Positions 24,391 through 33,784 are shown, numbered from the stretch's first letter. The stretch is 64,000 nucleotides of DNA from Chitinophaga eiseniae (GCF_900167135.1 NZ_FUWZ01000001.1:1054001-1118000), one strand, 5' to 3'. The notes: a model not told the origin generated them from the letters alone. A program made the numbers and translations.

Positions 24391-25386
24391 ATGAAAAAAG
24401 ACTGGATTCCCGTTTTGCTCTTTGCCACTACCGGCCTCGTAGTAGCAAAGGAATGCATCAGCGCCCGTCGTCAGAAAAAAAAGGATGACGAGGCTTTCGC
24501 CGCCTGGCTTACGACCCACCAGCCGGAAAATGTTTGGAGTGGCTTGAGCAGCAGCCAGATACCCAACTCCACGGAGCGTGGCCGCCTGATAGAATATGGC
24601 CACGACCTGATCGCTAAGACAGCGCAGTACCTGGGACCGCAGGGATCTGTTGCGCAGATCTCCAATGGCATGAACTGCCAGAACTGCCATCTGCAGGCAG
24701 GGACAGTGCCTTATGGCAACAACTTCGGTAAGGTGTACGCTACGTATCCGTTGTTCCGCGCCCGTAATAACGGTGTGCAGACCATCTATGACCGTGTGAA
24801 AGACTGTTTCGAAAGAAGCCTCAATGGTCATGCACCGGACACCGGCAGCCGTGAAATGCAGGCGATCTACGCCTACATCCGGTGGCTGGGCGAGGATGTG
24901 CCCAAAGGCACCAAACCGAAAGGCACCAGTATTATGAAGCTGCCCTATCTTGGCAGGAGTGCCAACCCTGCCGCCGGTATGCTGGTGTATAAGGAGAAAT
25001 GCAGCAGCTGCCATGGTAAAGAAGGAGAAGGGCAACCTAGTCCGGTAGGACCGGGGTACAGTTATCCGCCCTTATGGGGACCTCACAGTTATAACGATGG
25101 GGCCGGACTTTACCGCTTAAGTAATTTTGCCGGCTTCGTGTATAATAACATGCCGTTGGGGACAAACTATCATCAGCCGCAACTGTCAGAAGAGGAAGCA
25201 TGGGATGTAGCGGCGTTTGTCAACAGCCGGCCGCGGCCACATCTCAACCAGGATGGCGACTGGAAGCTGACGGCCAAAAAGCCGGTAGACTTTCCTTTTA
25301 AACCATATGCAGATACTTTTTCCGAGCAGCAGCATAAATTTGGTCCTTACCAACCGATAAGGGAAGCACAACAAATCACAAAATAA
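24391..25386 (+). CDS. Dihaem cytochrome c, TsdA-like (putative thiosulfate dehydrogenase)
   Basis: A 331-residue exported protein with an N-terminal membrane or signal segment (residues 5-20). Two haem-binding motifs are present: CQNCH at 96-100 and CSSCH at 204-208. The surrounding order matches TsdA: NCHLQAGTVPYG, TYPLFRARN, DRVKDCF, MQAIYAYIRWL, PPLWG, YNDGAGLYR, NMPLG and WDVAAFV. By comparison with TsdA, Cys139 is a candidate axial ligand of haem 1 and Met254 of haem 2. TsdA joins two thiosulfates into tetrathionate or does the reverse. It heads a three-gene set with a DsrE-like and a ModA-like protein, supporting sulfur chemistry; direction and substrate are not shown by sequence. Confidence 0.82.
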   Translation: MKKDWIPVLLFATTGLVVAKECISARRQKKKDDEAFAAWLTTHQPENVWSGLSSSQIPNSTERGRLIEYGHDLIAKTAQYLGPQGSVAQISNGMNCQNCHLQAGTVPYGNNFGKVYATYPLFRARNNGVQTIYDRVKDCFERSLNGHAPDTGSREMQAIYAYIRWLGEDVPKGTKPKGTSIMKLPYLGRSANPAAGMLVYKEKCSSCHGKEGEGQPSPVGPGYSYPPLWGPHSYNDGAGLYRLSNFAGFVYNNMPLGTNYHQPQLSEEEAWDVAAFVNSRPRPHLNQDGDWKLTAKKPVDFPFKPYADTFSEQQHKFGPYQPIREAQQITK

Positions 25387-25395
25387 AACCCAGAT

Positions 25396-25857
25396 ATGAA
25401 GAAATTCCTTGTAGTTCCACTGATGTTGATGATGTATACCGGTTACGCACAAACGACGGATGCGCAGCTGCGCAAAAACCGCGCATATACTGGCGCCGTA
25501 GCTAAACAGAAACAGTATCATGCTATCTATCAGCTTGATAAAAATGATCCTAAAGTTATTCAGAAAGCTATCCGGAATATCAATAATGCCTTGAACGATC
25601 CCCGCCTCAAGGGGAAATTACAGATAGAGCTGGTGGCTTTTTCGGCCGGTACAGATGCTTATCTCAAAGGCAGTGAATATGAAGAGGCGCTGAAAGCGCT
25701 GGTGGGCCGTGGTGTGATCGTGGCGCAATGCCAGAACACCCTCGAAGAGAGAAAGATACCGAAAGAACAGCTCTACGACTTCATTGCGCTGGTGCCCAGC
25801 GGTAATGGAGAATTGATCATCCGTCAGGCTGAAGGCTGGTCTGTCGTTAAACCATAA
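25396..25857 (+). CDS. Secreted DsrE/DsrF-like protein
   Basis: A 153-residue protein with a signal peptide (ending GYAQ). The mature part fits the small alpha/beta DsrE fold used in sulfur-relay proteins: YHAIYQLDKNDPKVIQKAI at the first strand and helix, IELVAFSAGTDAYLKG, and a conserved-position Cys in VIVAQCQNTL that could carry a persulfide. Export is unusual for sulfur-relay proteins but common among Bacteroidota DsrE homologues. It lies nine bases after the TsdA-like gene and five before the ModA-like gene. Confidence 0.8.
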   Translation: MKKFLVVPLMLMMYTGYAQTTDAQLRKNRAYTGAVAKQKQYHAIYQLDKNDPKVIQKAIRNINNALNDPRLKGKLQIELVAFSAGTDAYLKGSEYEEALKALVGRGVIVAQCQNTLEERKIPKEQLYDFIALVPSGNGELIIRQAEGWSVVKP

Positions 25858-25862
25858 TAGCT

Positions 25863-26771
25863 ATGAAGAGATTATTTTTTCCTGTGCTGCTGCTGGCTGC
25901 ACTGACCCATAGCGCCTATGCGCAGGACCACCGCTTCGATCCGCCGTGGAACAAACCGCCCGAAAGTAAGGTCATGTTTACCGTGCCTGGTGTGGATAAC
26001 GTACCGGACTTATATGGTGATATCAATGATCCGCAGCTGGTGGTGTTCTTTGCCGGTAACCAGTTTATGTGCATCGACGAGCTGCTGGACGCTTTTAAAC
26101 AGCAATACCCTGCTTATCAGCGGGTGTTTGCGGAAACGCTGCCGCCGGGCATCCTGGCGCAACAGATAGCGGGTGGCACTCTCACGCTGGGCAATATGCG
26201 CATTACGCTGAAGCCGGATGTGTATACCGCTGGTAAAACAAGGATCACCGCGATGGCGGACCGCTTTACCCGCACGGAAGTGTATGCCTATAATAAACTG
26301 GCGCTGATGGTGCCTAAAGGAAATCCCGCGAAAGTGAACAACCTGCGCGATCTGGCGAAGCCGGGCGTGCGGGTGGCTATGCCTAATCCCGCGTGGGAAG
26401 GCATCGGCAAGAGAATCGAAGAAGCCTATGTGAAGGCCGGCGGCGAAGAGCTAAAGCACCAGATCATGGACACGAAGGTAAAAGACAGTACTACTTTCCT
26501 CACGCAGATCCATCACCGGCAGTCTCCCATGCGGATACTGTACCGCCAGAGCGACGCCGCGCCGGTATGGTACTCCGAAGCCTGGTATCAGCAGATGATC
26601 GGTCACCCGGTGTCGCTGGTCACCATCCCGGACAAACACAATATAACGGCCACGTATATGGCAGGACAGCTGAAGAACGCACCCCACCAACAGGCGGCGG
26701 CGGATTTTATGGACTTCCTCGTCAGCGACAAGGTTAAGGCTATTTACCGTAAGTATGGCTTTGATATTTAG
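25863..26771 (+). CDS. ModA-like extracellular solute-binding protein
   Basis: A 302-residue periplasmic protein with a signal peptide (ending SAYAQD). It has the two-lobe layout of class II oxyanion-binding proteins such as ModA: LVVFFAGNQFMCIDELLDAF, NKLALMVPKGNPAKVNNL, LAKPGVRVAMPNPAWEGIG, and a C-terminal AADFMDFLVSDKVKAIYRKYGF. No permease or ATPase gene is adjacent, so it may serve a distant transporter, or bind a sulfur oxyanion for the TsdA-like enzyme. It is the last gene of the set and is followed by a long inverted repeat. Confidence 0.8.
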   Translation: MKRLFFPVLLLAALTHSAYAQDHRFDPPWNKPPESKVMFTVPGVDNVPDLYGDINDPQLVVFFAGNQFMCIDELLDAFKQQYPAYQRVFAETLPPGILAQQIAGGTLTLGNMRITLKPDVYTAGKTRITAMADRFTRTEVYAYNKLALMVPKGNPAKVNNLRDLAKPGVRVAMPNPAWEGIGKRIEEAYVKAGGEELKHQIMDTKVKDSTTFLTQIHHRQSPMRILYRQSDAAPVWYSEAWYQQMIGHPVSLVTIPDKHNITATYMAGQLKNAPHQQAAADFMDFLVSDKVKAIYRKYGFDI

Positions 26772-26772
26772 A

Positions 26773-26882
26773 GATTTTTTGATTTACGATTTTTTGATTT
26801 CTGGGATGGAAAAATCGAAAGGAATCGCTTCGGTCTTCGTTCTTATAATTCCCGAAATCAAAAAATCGTAAATCGAAAAATC
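26773..26882. repeat. Long AT-rich inverted repeat at a convergent gene junction (copy 1)
   Basis: Left arm 26773-26806 and right arm 26850-26882 pair over about 33 bases with very few mismatches; the core is GATTTACGATTTTTTGATTT. The 43-base loop contains GCTTCGGTCTTCG. The right arm reaches the stop of the methyltransferase gene, so the element can act as terminator for both convergent genes. It is related to the element at 33785-33933. Confidence 0.85.
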
Positions 26883-26883
26883 C

Positions 26884-27642
26884 CTACATGATCCGGCCCC
26901 AGTACATCCGCGTAGCATAATGAATGGTGATATGGCCGTCTTCCTGGAACTGATCGAACAACTGTTTTAAATCAGCTGCCATCGCGGGGTAGCGGGCATC
27001 ATCCCGGGTGGGCATATACGAAGAAGAGAGCAGGCGTCCTTCCAGTCCGCTGTAATCGAACACCTGTTTGTTGGCAAACTCGGTGAGGGTTACGCCGGCC
27101 GGGTGAAAGAACTGTTCGATGACCGCGATATCGATATTACGGTGATTCAGTTCCTTGTACTGGTTGCCGTATTGCGCGATTAATTGCTCGTACGCTTTTT
27201 CAAACGGGGAGCCTGTCATCCGTTCATTCCAGACGAGGATAACGTATCCTTCCGGTTTTAAGATGCGCGTGAATTCAGCGCGGGCCGCTTCCTGGTTGAA
27301 CCAGTGAAATGCCTGACCGGCAATGATCACATCGATACAATGTTTCTCCAGGGTAGTATGTTCTGCGGTACCATCTACTGCAAAAAATTTCGGATAATCT
27401 TTCAACAGTACTTCACTTTTCTCTCTCATTTCCCGGTTGGGTTCCACGCCCAGTACGGCACAACCTTTCTGCAGGAACAATTCAGCAGAGATGCCGGTGC
27501 CTGACCCGATATCGGCCAGCAACATACCGGGTTGCAATACGGACTGCTGTTCCAGGAAAGCGATCATCGCTGCCGGATAGTGTGGCCTGTATTTAACGTA
27601 ATCTTCCACACGGTTACTAAAGCGACTGGTATTGTTTTGCAT
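26884..27642 (-). CDS. SAM-dependent class I methyltransferase
   Basis: A 252-residue cytoplasmic protein. Motif I is LLADIGSGTGISAELFL (about residues 38-54), followed by GVEPNREMREK for SAM ribose binding, ECUR-type catalytic context AGQAFHWFNQEAARAEF, and LKPEGYVILVWNE. This is the UbiE/type 11 group seen in many small-molecule methyltransferases. It is monocistronic and its substrate cannot be told from context. Confidence 0.88.
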   Translation of the reverse strand: MQNNTSRFSNRVEDYVKYRPHYPAAMIAFLEQQSVLQPGMLLADIGSGTGISAELFLQKGCAVLGVEPNREMREKSEVLLKDYPKFFAVDGTAEHTTLEKHCIDVIIAGQAFHWFNQEAARAEFTRILKPEGYVILVWNERMTGSPFEKAYEQLIAQYGNQYKELNHRNIDIAVIEQFFHPAGVTLTEFANKQVFDYSGLEGRLLSSSYMPTRDDARYPAMAADLKQLFDQFQEDGHITIHYATRMYWGRIM

Positions 27643-27702
27643 GTTACAATATTAACAATATTTTACCGCCCGGTGAAACGTGTGGAAGACTCCGTTTGAC
27701 TG

Positions 27703-28578
27703 TTAGTAGGTTTTGTAGGCGGCGGCTACGTGTTCGTCGCCATAACCTGCATCCTGGGCGCGTTTGAAGATACCTTTGATAAAGGAAGGTACTTCCGCGG
27801 AGATATTCACATCTTTAGCCTGTTCAATAAACAAATCCATCGCGCCGGCGCACAGGTTCAGTGAACTATGGCGCTGGTGATAGTCGCCGGCTTCAATAAT
27901 ATCTCCCTGGTGTTTGAGCATTTCTCCCAGTGCCGGCGCCAGTTGAAGGATCATATTGCCCAGTGCGGTGGGCGGTAGTCCTTCTGACTCGAAAAGTTTA
28001 GTGGCATGGAAGTAGCCACCGATGGCGCCGAAGAGCACGGAGAGAAAGCCCATGTCCCAGGTGGAAGCCGCACCCGGGTCTTCACCCATGTACTGCAGTC
28101 CGGCGGCAACGATTTTGAGTGCAGCCTCACTTTGCGTATAGGCGTCTTTGTTACCAGACATAAAAAATACGGTATCCGGACGGCCTACCTGGTCGGGCAT
28201 GGCCATAATGGCGCCGTCGATGTAGGTAATACCTTCTGCGGTGGCCCATGCGTCGAAGTCGCGTGCTTCTTTGGGGGTACCGGAGCTGAGTTGCACGAAT
28301 ACTTTCCCTTTTAAAGCCGCTGTTGCTCCCGGTGTTTGTAATATAGTGCGGCTGATCTTATAATCGGTCACGCAGAAGATGATGATATCTCCGGCGGTAA
28401 TGGCTGCTGCCGCGCTGTCAGCCAAAACGGCGCCGGCTTGTTGCAGCGGCGCTGCTTTGGTAGCACTTCGGTTCCATACGGTTACGGTATGTCCTTCCCT
28501 GAGATAAGTGCGTACCAATGCTGCTCCCATATCTCCCAATCCTATAACGGTAATTTTGTTTTTTGTTTCTTTCGTCAT
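27703..28578 (-). CDS. NAD(P)-dependent beta-hydroxyacid dehydrogenase / imine-reductase-like enzyme
   Basis: A 291-residue enzyme when started at ATG 28578 (MTKETKNKITVIGLGDMG); a further in-frame ATG exists at 28605. The N-terminal Rossmann domain has GLGDMG and WNRSATKA, pointing to NADPH. The 6-phosphogluconate-dehydrogenase-like C-terminal helices contain YMGEDPGAASTWDMG and DYHQRHSSLNLC, as in the imine reductase and related branches. The conserved catalytic Lys of true beta-hydroxyacid dehydrogenases is not evident, which favours the imine-reductase-like group. A palindrome lies 20 bases upstream. Confidence 0.82.
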   Translation of the reverse strand: MTKETKNKITVIGLGDMGAALVRTYLREGHTVTVWNRSATKAAPLQQAGAVLADSAAAAITAGDIIIFCVTDYKISRTILQTPGATAALKGKVFVQLSSGTPKEARDFDAWATAEGITYIDGAIMAMPDQVGRPDTVFFMSGNKDAYTQSEAALKIVAAGLQYMGEDPGAASTWDMGFLSVLFGAIGGYFHATKLFESEGLPPTALGNMILQLAPALGEMLKHQGDIIEAGDYHQRHSSLNLCAGAMDLFIEQAKDVNISAEVPSFIKGIFKRAQDAGYGDEHVAAAYKTY

Positions 28579-28922
28579 CGTTGTATGTTTTATATGATGA
28601 CACAAATGTCAAATGATTTCCGGTGCCGGACAATACAGGCAAAAATGTTCAGATACGGATTTTTTTTTCCGGGTATTTACCGCTTTGTTCGCAATGCGGA
28701 AAAAAAACGACGTATAATTTTTCCTGATATCGAAAATGATTTCATTTTTCACGGGGTACTTTTGCATCCGGTCAATTACCTATAACACATTGTACATTTC
28801 TTTCCGGATATGTAGCTCCGGATACTGACCAAACAATCAGGTATCGTCAAAAACCAGCGGCGGAATACGCCCGGCATCGCATTGCCTATACCCAACGGAA
28901 ACGAACTAACAACATATAAACA
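28579..28922. other. 344-base divergent intergenic region before the siderophore-type receptor
   Basis: No gene is seen. The region holds the palindrome TGACA-CAAA-TGTCA at 28598-28611, just upstream of the dehydrogenase start, and an exact -7 element TACTTTTG at 28757-28764 on the plus strand. That would give the receptor gene a leader of about 150 bases. No convincing Fur-box palindrome was found. Confidence 0.45.
28598..28611. promoter_or_regulatory. Possible operator palindrome upstream of the dehydrogenase
   Basis: TGACA at 28598-28602 and TGTCA at 28607-28611 form a perfect inverted repeat with a four-base spacer, 20 bases before the chosen start codon. Half-sites of this kind occur in HxlR/MarR-type operators, but no such regulator lies nearby. 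Confidence 0.35.
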
Positions 28923-31292
28923 ATGCATATCAAAAAGATTCTACTGACAGGCATTTTGAGTATTTTATCCCAATTCCTCTATGCGCAAAGCAGCATCAGC
29001 GGCCACCTGAAAGACGCTGCCGGTACTCCCGTTCCCGGAGTGTCCATCAAAGTGCAGCATGGTACCGCTTATGCTGTTTCCAACACGGAAGGTTTTTATC
29101 ATATTAAAAATATTCGTCCGGGTAAACATACCCTCCTGATATCTGCCGTGGGCTTTAAAAGCGAGCAGAAAGAACTAACCCTGAAAGAAAATGAACAACT
29201 GCAGTTAAATATCCGGCTGGAAAACGCTATCAGCGAAATCAACACCGTATCTGTGATCGGCCGCTCGGCCAGTCAGGAAGTAAACCGGCAGGCTTTTAAC
29301 GTGACTGCTATTGATGCAAAAAAATTATATAACTCCACCCTCGATCTGTCACACGCGCTGGACCGCGTTTCCGGCGTAAGAGTGCGGGAAACCGGCGGCC
29401 TCGGCTCCCGGATGAACTTCTCTCTCAACGGTTTTACCGGCCGGCAGGTGAAATTTTTCCTGGATGGCGTGCCCATGGATAACTTCGGCTCTTCTTTCCA
29501 GTTGAACAACATCCCCATCAACCTGGCGGAAAGAGTAGAAGTGTATAAGGGGGTAGTACCCATCTGGCTGGGAGCGGATGCACTGGGCGGCGCTATCAAT
29601 ATCGTTACCAATACCAACCGCAACACCTATGTGGACGTATCTTATTCCTTCGGTTCCTTTAATACTCATCGCTCCACGCTGAATGCCGGCTACACTTCCA
29701 AAAGCGGTTTCACCGTGCAGCTCAATGCTTTCCAGAACTATTCAGATAATAACTATAAAGTATGGGTGAACGTAGCCGATATCAATACCGGCGATTATTA
29801 CCCTAAACAACATATCAAACGTTTTCACGATACTTACCACAACGAAACCGTGATTGCCAACGTAGGCGTGGTGGGTAAAAAGTATGCTGACAAACTGCTG
29901 GTAGGCATCACCCTGGGGAAAAACTACTCCGAAATACAGACCGGCGCCCGCATGGTGAGCGTGTTCGGTGACTGGCACCGCAGAGGGGACATCGTTATGC
30001 CCAGCATTAAGTACGCCGTAAAAGATCTGTTCGTAAAAGGACTGAACCTCAACCTTACCGGTAACTACAACTTCGGTTACGAACAGAACATCGACACCGT
30101 CTACCGCCGCTACAACTGGTTCCAGCAGTACAAAGCGTACAAAGGCAAAGGCAGCGAGCGTGAACGTTCCATGTATAAGTTCCGTAACAACAACGGCCTG
30201 GCTACCGCTAATCTCAGCTACCAGCTCAGCCCGCGCCACTCGTTTATCCTGAACAACGTGTTCAATACGTTTAGCCGTTCCGGTAAGGATGAACTGTTCC
30301 CCGATGATCAAAAATATGATCAACCCAAAAAGGTCCGTAAGAACATCACCGGACTGGGTTACAAATTCGACTACAGCGAAAAATGGAATACTTCCGTTTT
30401 TGTGAAGAACTACTCCCAGCAGAACAGGTACTCCCAAAGCTACAATCCTTCCGGTAACTGGGGGGACGTAGCTTATAAAAGCCAGGAAAGCAGCTTTAAT
30501 AAAGTAGGCTATGGTCTTGCTTCTACCTACTTTATCAAACCTGCTTTACAAGTAAAAGGTTCCTACGAAAAAAGCTACCGTCTGCCCGAAACAGAAGAAT
30601 TATTTGGTGACCTGATCAACCTGGAAGGCAACGTGAACCTGAAACCGGAGAGCAGCAACAACTACAACCTGGGTATCAGCTACCAGATGCAGATTCAGAA
30701 AGACCACCGTCTCAGCTTCGACGGCAACCTGCTGTACCGCGACGCCAAAGACTTTATCCGTCCCATGCTGAACCCTAACCAGACCAAACAAACCAACGGT
30801 AACCTCGCCGATGTGACCAATCTGGGTGTGGACGGCGAAATCCGTTATTCTTACAAACAACTATTTACCGCCGGTGTTAATATGACTTACCAGAACCTGC
30901 GTAACAATACCCGCTTTGAAGAAGGCCAGAAAGAAGAAAGTCCGTTGTACCGTGACCGTATTCCCAACATGCCGTATCTCTTTGGCAACGCAGATGCATC
31001 TCTCTTCTTCCATAACGTGCTGAGGAAAGGTAATACGCTGACACTGGGCTACAACTTTCTGTATGTACATGCTTACTACCTGTCATGGCCCAGCCAGGGC
31101 GATGAGAAGCTGGAGATCCCGCGTCAGTTCTGTCAGGACGTGAACCTGGTGTACAGCCTCGCCAACGGCAGATACAACGTTGCGCTGGAATGTAAGAACC
31201 TTGCGGACAACCGGTTATATGACAACTTCACCTTACAGAAACCCGGACGTGCTTTCTATGCCAAGGTGAGATACTTTTTCAATAAAAACTAA
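28923..31292 (+). CDS. TonB-dependent siderophore-type receptor
   Basis: A 789-residue outer-membrane receptor. Signal peptide residues 1-21 (ending LYAQS); carboxypeptidase-like regulatory domain about 24-105 (GHLKDAAGTPVPGVSIKVQ); plug about 115-240 (LDRVSGVRVRETGGLGSRMN cut to VRVRETGGLG, then ERVEVYKGVVPIWLGADALG); then a 22-strand barrel ending YAKVRYFF near the C-terminus. It lies 26 bases before a DUF4374 lipoprotein gene, itself ten bases before a PepSY gene. This trio is commonly linked to iron-siderophore uptake in Bacteroidota. The ligand is not shown by sequence. Confidence 0.92.
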   Translation: MHIKKILLTGILSILSQFLYAQSSISGHLKDAAGTPVPGVSIKVQHGTAYAVSNTEGFYHIKNIRPGKHTLLISAVGFKSEQKELTLKENEQLQLNIRLENAISEINTVSVIGRSASQEVNRQAFNVTAIDAKKLYNSTLDLSHALDRVSGVRVRETGGLGSRMNFSLNGFTGRQVKFFLDGVPMDNFGSSFQLNNIPINLAERVEVYKGVVPIWLGADALGGAINIVTNTNRNTYVDVSYSFGSFNTHRSTLNAGYTSKSGFTVQLNAFQNYSDNNYKVWVNVADINTGDYYPKQHIKRFHDTYHNETVIANVGVVGKKYADKLLVGITLGKNYSEIQTGARMVSVFGDWHRRGDIVMPSIKYAVKDLFVKGLNLNLTGNYNFGYEQNIDTVYRRYNWFQQYKAYKGKGSERERSMYKFRNNNGLATANLSYQLSPRHSFILNNVFNTFSRSGKDELFPDDQKYDQPKKVRKNITGLGYKFDYSEKWNTSVFVKNYSQQNRYSQSYNPSGNWGDVAYKSQESSFNKVGYGLASTYFIKPALQVKGSYEKSYRLPETEELFGDLINLEGNVNLKPESSNNYNLGISYQMQIQKDHRLSFDGNLLYRDAKDFIRPMLNPNQTKQTNGNLADVTNLGVDGEIRYSYKQLFTAGVNMTYQNLRNNTRFEEGQKEESPLYRDRIPNMPYLFGNADASLFFHNVLRKGNTLTLGYNFLYVHAYYLSWPSQGDEKLEIPRQFCQDVNLVYSLANGRYNVALECKNLADNRLYDNFTLQKPGRAFYAKVRYFFNKN

Positions 31293-31318
31293 CAAGGACA
31301 GCGGTTAAATAAACAGTC

Positions 31319-32560
31319 ATGAAGAAAATCAGCAAATATTTGTTTCTGGCGGCAGGCATTGTATTTTTTATGTCTGCCTGTGATAAGGAAGATACACTCA
31401 GTACAGAAGACTTTCAGGAATACGAGCCACAGGGCCGTACCAAATATATCATCACGGCCACGCCTGTAGGTACCACGGGTATCGCCGATTACCTGCTTAC
31501 CGCAGATAACGTCAGCAGCGGCTCCATTTCCACCGCCGGTAATGGTAAAGAGCAGGACGGCTCCTACCGTTATTACCTGACGCATAAAGGACGTTTCTTC
31601 AGTCTTCTTTACGGACAAGGTAATCCCGGTGACGTGACCACTTACCGCCTCACCCAGGAAGGTAAACTGGTGATGACCCGTTTTTTCCAGGCGGAAACCG
31701 TACAGGTACTGGCCAAAGTGCAGGATGAACTGCTGCTCATGAAGGTGCCCCGCTCCGGTAATGAGAACGCCTCTTTTTACAGGATAGACGCATTGAAATC
31801 CCGTGTGAATGGTGAGAAGCAGGTGAATATCGTGCAGCTGGCGGCCAACGGTGAACGTGCCCACTTTACCTGGGCAACGCAGGTCGGCAACAAAGTGTTT
31901 GCGCCATATATGAGCATCAAAGGATGCTGTGGTGACGCTTTCGGTACCGCTTACCCCGACAGCAGCTGGATCGCTGTGTTCTCTTATCCTGACCTTACCC
32001 TGGAAAAAGTGATCCGTGATAACCGCACCAGCTTTATCGGCAATTACTTCAACAACGGTCTGGCGGTAACAGAAAAAGGAGATGTGTACGGATATTCTCC
32101 GGCATCTGCCAAGAACGGCTCCAAATACACGTCCACCAAGCCTTCTGCGATTGTGCGCATACTGGCTGGCACTACCGGGTTCGACAAAACTTACTTCTTT
32201 AATGTACAGGAAAAATCCGGTGGTTATCATATCTCTTCCCAGATGTACCTGGCGAACAACAAAATGTTACTGATGATGTATGATAAACCCGGTGCTTTCA
32301 ATGGTAACCTGAAACTGGCGATCGTGGATGTGGCCAATCAAACTTTTGAATGGGTGAAAGGCGCGCCGGCAGAAATTATCAGCACCTCTGCACCTTACAA
32401 TAACAATACGCTGTCCGACGATGGCAAGACTGCTTTCATCGGTCTGAATACGCCTTCCGGCAACTGGATTTATAAGATTGACATTGCTTCCGGGACCTTT
32501 GCGCCGGGAATGAAAGTGGAAGGTGGCACTATCACCGCGATCACTAAAATGGTCTATTAA
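31319..32560 (+). CDS. DUF4374-like surface or periplasmic lipoprotein
   Basis: A 413-residue protein with a lipoprotein signal (FFMSAC, Cys at residue 20). The rest appears as repeated beta-blade segments (GRFFSLLYGQGNPGD, VFAPYMSIKGCCGDAFGTAY, QMYLANNKMLLMMYDKPGAF), consistent with a seven-bladed propeller of the DUF4374 kind. Such proteins accompany TonB receptors for iron complexes, and one recent view is that they bind or retain siderophores at the surface. That role here is inference from its place between receptor and PepSY genes. Confidence 0.8.
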   Translation: MKKISKYLFLAAGIVFFMSACDKEDTLSTEDFQEYEPQGRTKYIITATPVGTTGIADYLLTADNVSSGSISTAGNGKEQDGSYRYYLTHKGRFFSLLYGQGNPGDVTTYRLTQEGKLVMTRFFQAETVQVLAKVQDELLLMKVPRSGNENASFYRIDALKSRVNGEKQVNIVQLAANGERAHFTWATQVGNKVFAPYMSIKGCCGDAFGTAYPDSSWIAVFSYPDLTLEKVIRDNRTSFIGNYFNNGLAVTEKGDVYGYSPASAKNGSKYTSTKPSAIVRILAGTTGFDKTYFFNVQEKSGGYHISSQMYLANNKMLLMMYDKPGAFNGNLKLAIVDVANQTFEWVKGAPAEIISTSAPYNNNTLSDDGKTAFIGLNTPSGNWIYKIDIASGTFAPGMKVEGGTITAITKMVY

Positions 32561-32569
32561 TCCGCAGTT

Positions 32570-33775
32570 ATGAAAAAAACGCCGAAAAAGAAACAGCACA
32601 AATCTTTGTTTTACCGGATCTCCGCCTGGCTGCATCTCTGGCTGGGACTCATCTCCGGTATTATCCTGGTGATCGTGTGCCTGACAGGCTGTATCTGGGT
32701 CTTCAACGAAGAGATCACCGGATGGATGCAACCGGAAACAAAGATCGCGCGGCAGGAAGCGCCGGTGATACTCCCGTCCCGCATCCTGGAGATAGCGGCG
32801 CGGGAGTACCCGGGTAAACCGGCCAGTTACGCCATCTACCGCGAGGACCGGGTGATAGAAGTCAATGTAGGCGGACGCCGTAGCGGCTCTACGCTCAAAT
32901 TGAATCCTTACACCGGCGATGTGGTAGCGAAAGTGACCCGTAAAGACGGGGAGGTGGATTTTTTCCGCTGGATATTAAACGGGCACCGTTTTCTGTGGAT
33001 GCCTTACAAGATAGGCCGGCCGATCGTCAACTACAGCACGCTCGTTTTTGTGATCACGCTGGTGACAGGAATGGTGCTGTGGTGGCCGAAGAAATGGAAC
33101 AAAACCACCCGTGAGCAAAGCTTCAAAATCAAATGGGGCGCCAGCTTTAAGCGGGTCAACTACGATCTGCACAATGTGTTGGGCTTTTATTCACTGCTGA
33201 TATTGTTTGCGATCGGAATGACGGGTATGGTATGGGGAATAGAATGGTACAGCAAAGGATTGTATTGGGTGACCGCTGGTGGAAAAGCTTTACCGGAGTA
33301 TAGGGAGCTAAAGTCCGACAGTACGCAGGCGGCCAGCAACCGTCTCACCTTAGGACAGGCGATGGACAAGACCTGGCAGCAGGTGGCCGCTAAAAATCCC
33401 CGTGCCACCGGTTTCTATATGAGCTTCCCGGACACGGGCAAAGCGGCATCTGCTATCTCGATGATCGTATATCCCAGCAAGGGGCAATACTATAACAATG
33501 TGCGGTATACCTTTGACCGTCACACGCTGGCGGAGATAAAGGACAACAGCGTATACGGGCAACCGTATGAAGAAGCCGGTTTTGGTACCAAGCTGCGGCG
33601 CATGAACTATGATATTCACGTGGGCAGCATCATGGGCCTGCCGGGCAAGTTCCTGGCTTTCTTTGCCAGCCTTATCGGCGCTACTTTGCCCGTCACCGGT
33701 TTTCTGATCTGGTGGGGACGAAAAAAGAAAAAACCGCAGCCGGCGCCCGCCAGAAAGGCCGTAGCGGTTGTGTAG
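32570..33775 (+). CDS. PepSY-associated membrane protein (putative siderophore-iron reductase)
   Basis: A 401-residue inner-membrane protein with helices near residues 22-45, 150-172, 205-225 and 360-382. A PepSY-type periplasmic domain lies after the first helix (LEIAAREYPGKPASYAIYR), with a second PepSY-like segment later. Histidines near helices (SAWLHLWLGLISG, NYDLHNVLGFYSLL, NYDIHVGSIMGLPG) are spaced as in haem-binding PepSY reductases. These reduce ferric siderophores in the periplasm with electrons from the membrane. It is the last gene of the receptor operon, and its end is followed by an inverted repeat. Confidence 0.86.
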   Translation: MKKTPKKKQHKSLFYRISAWLHLWLGLISGIILVIVCLTGCIWVFNEEITGWMQPETKIARQEAPVILPSRILEIAAREYPGKPASYAIYREDRVIEVNVGGRRSGSTLKLNPYTGDVVAKVTRKDGEVDFFRWILNGHRFLWMPYKIGRPIVNYSTLVFVITLVTGMVLWWPKKWNKTTREQSFKIKWGASFKRVNYDLHNVLGFYSLLILFAIGMTGMVWGIEWYSKGLYWVTAGGKALPEYRELKSDSTQAASNRLTLGQAMDKTWQQVAAKNPRATGFYMSFPDTGKAASAISMIVYPSKGQYYNNVRYTFDRHTLAEIKDNSVYGQPYEEAGFGTKLRRMNYDIHVGSIMGLPGKFLAFFASLIGATLPVTGFLIWWGRKKKKPQPAPARKAVAVV

Positions 33776-33784
33776 GGATTTGTG

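Noticed and set aside
28740..28922. A Fur box upstream of the siderophore-type receptor
   Set aside because: No convincing 19-base GATAAT-type palindrome is present, so iron control is inferred only from gene content.
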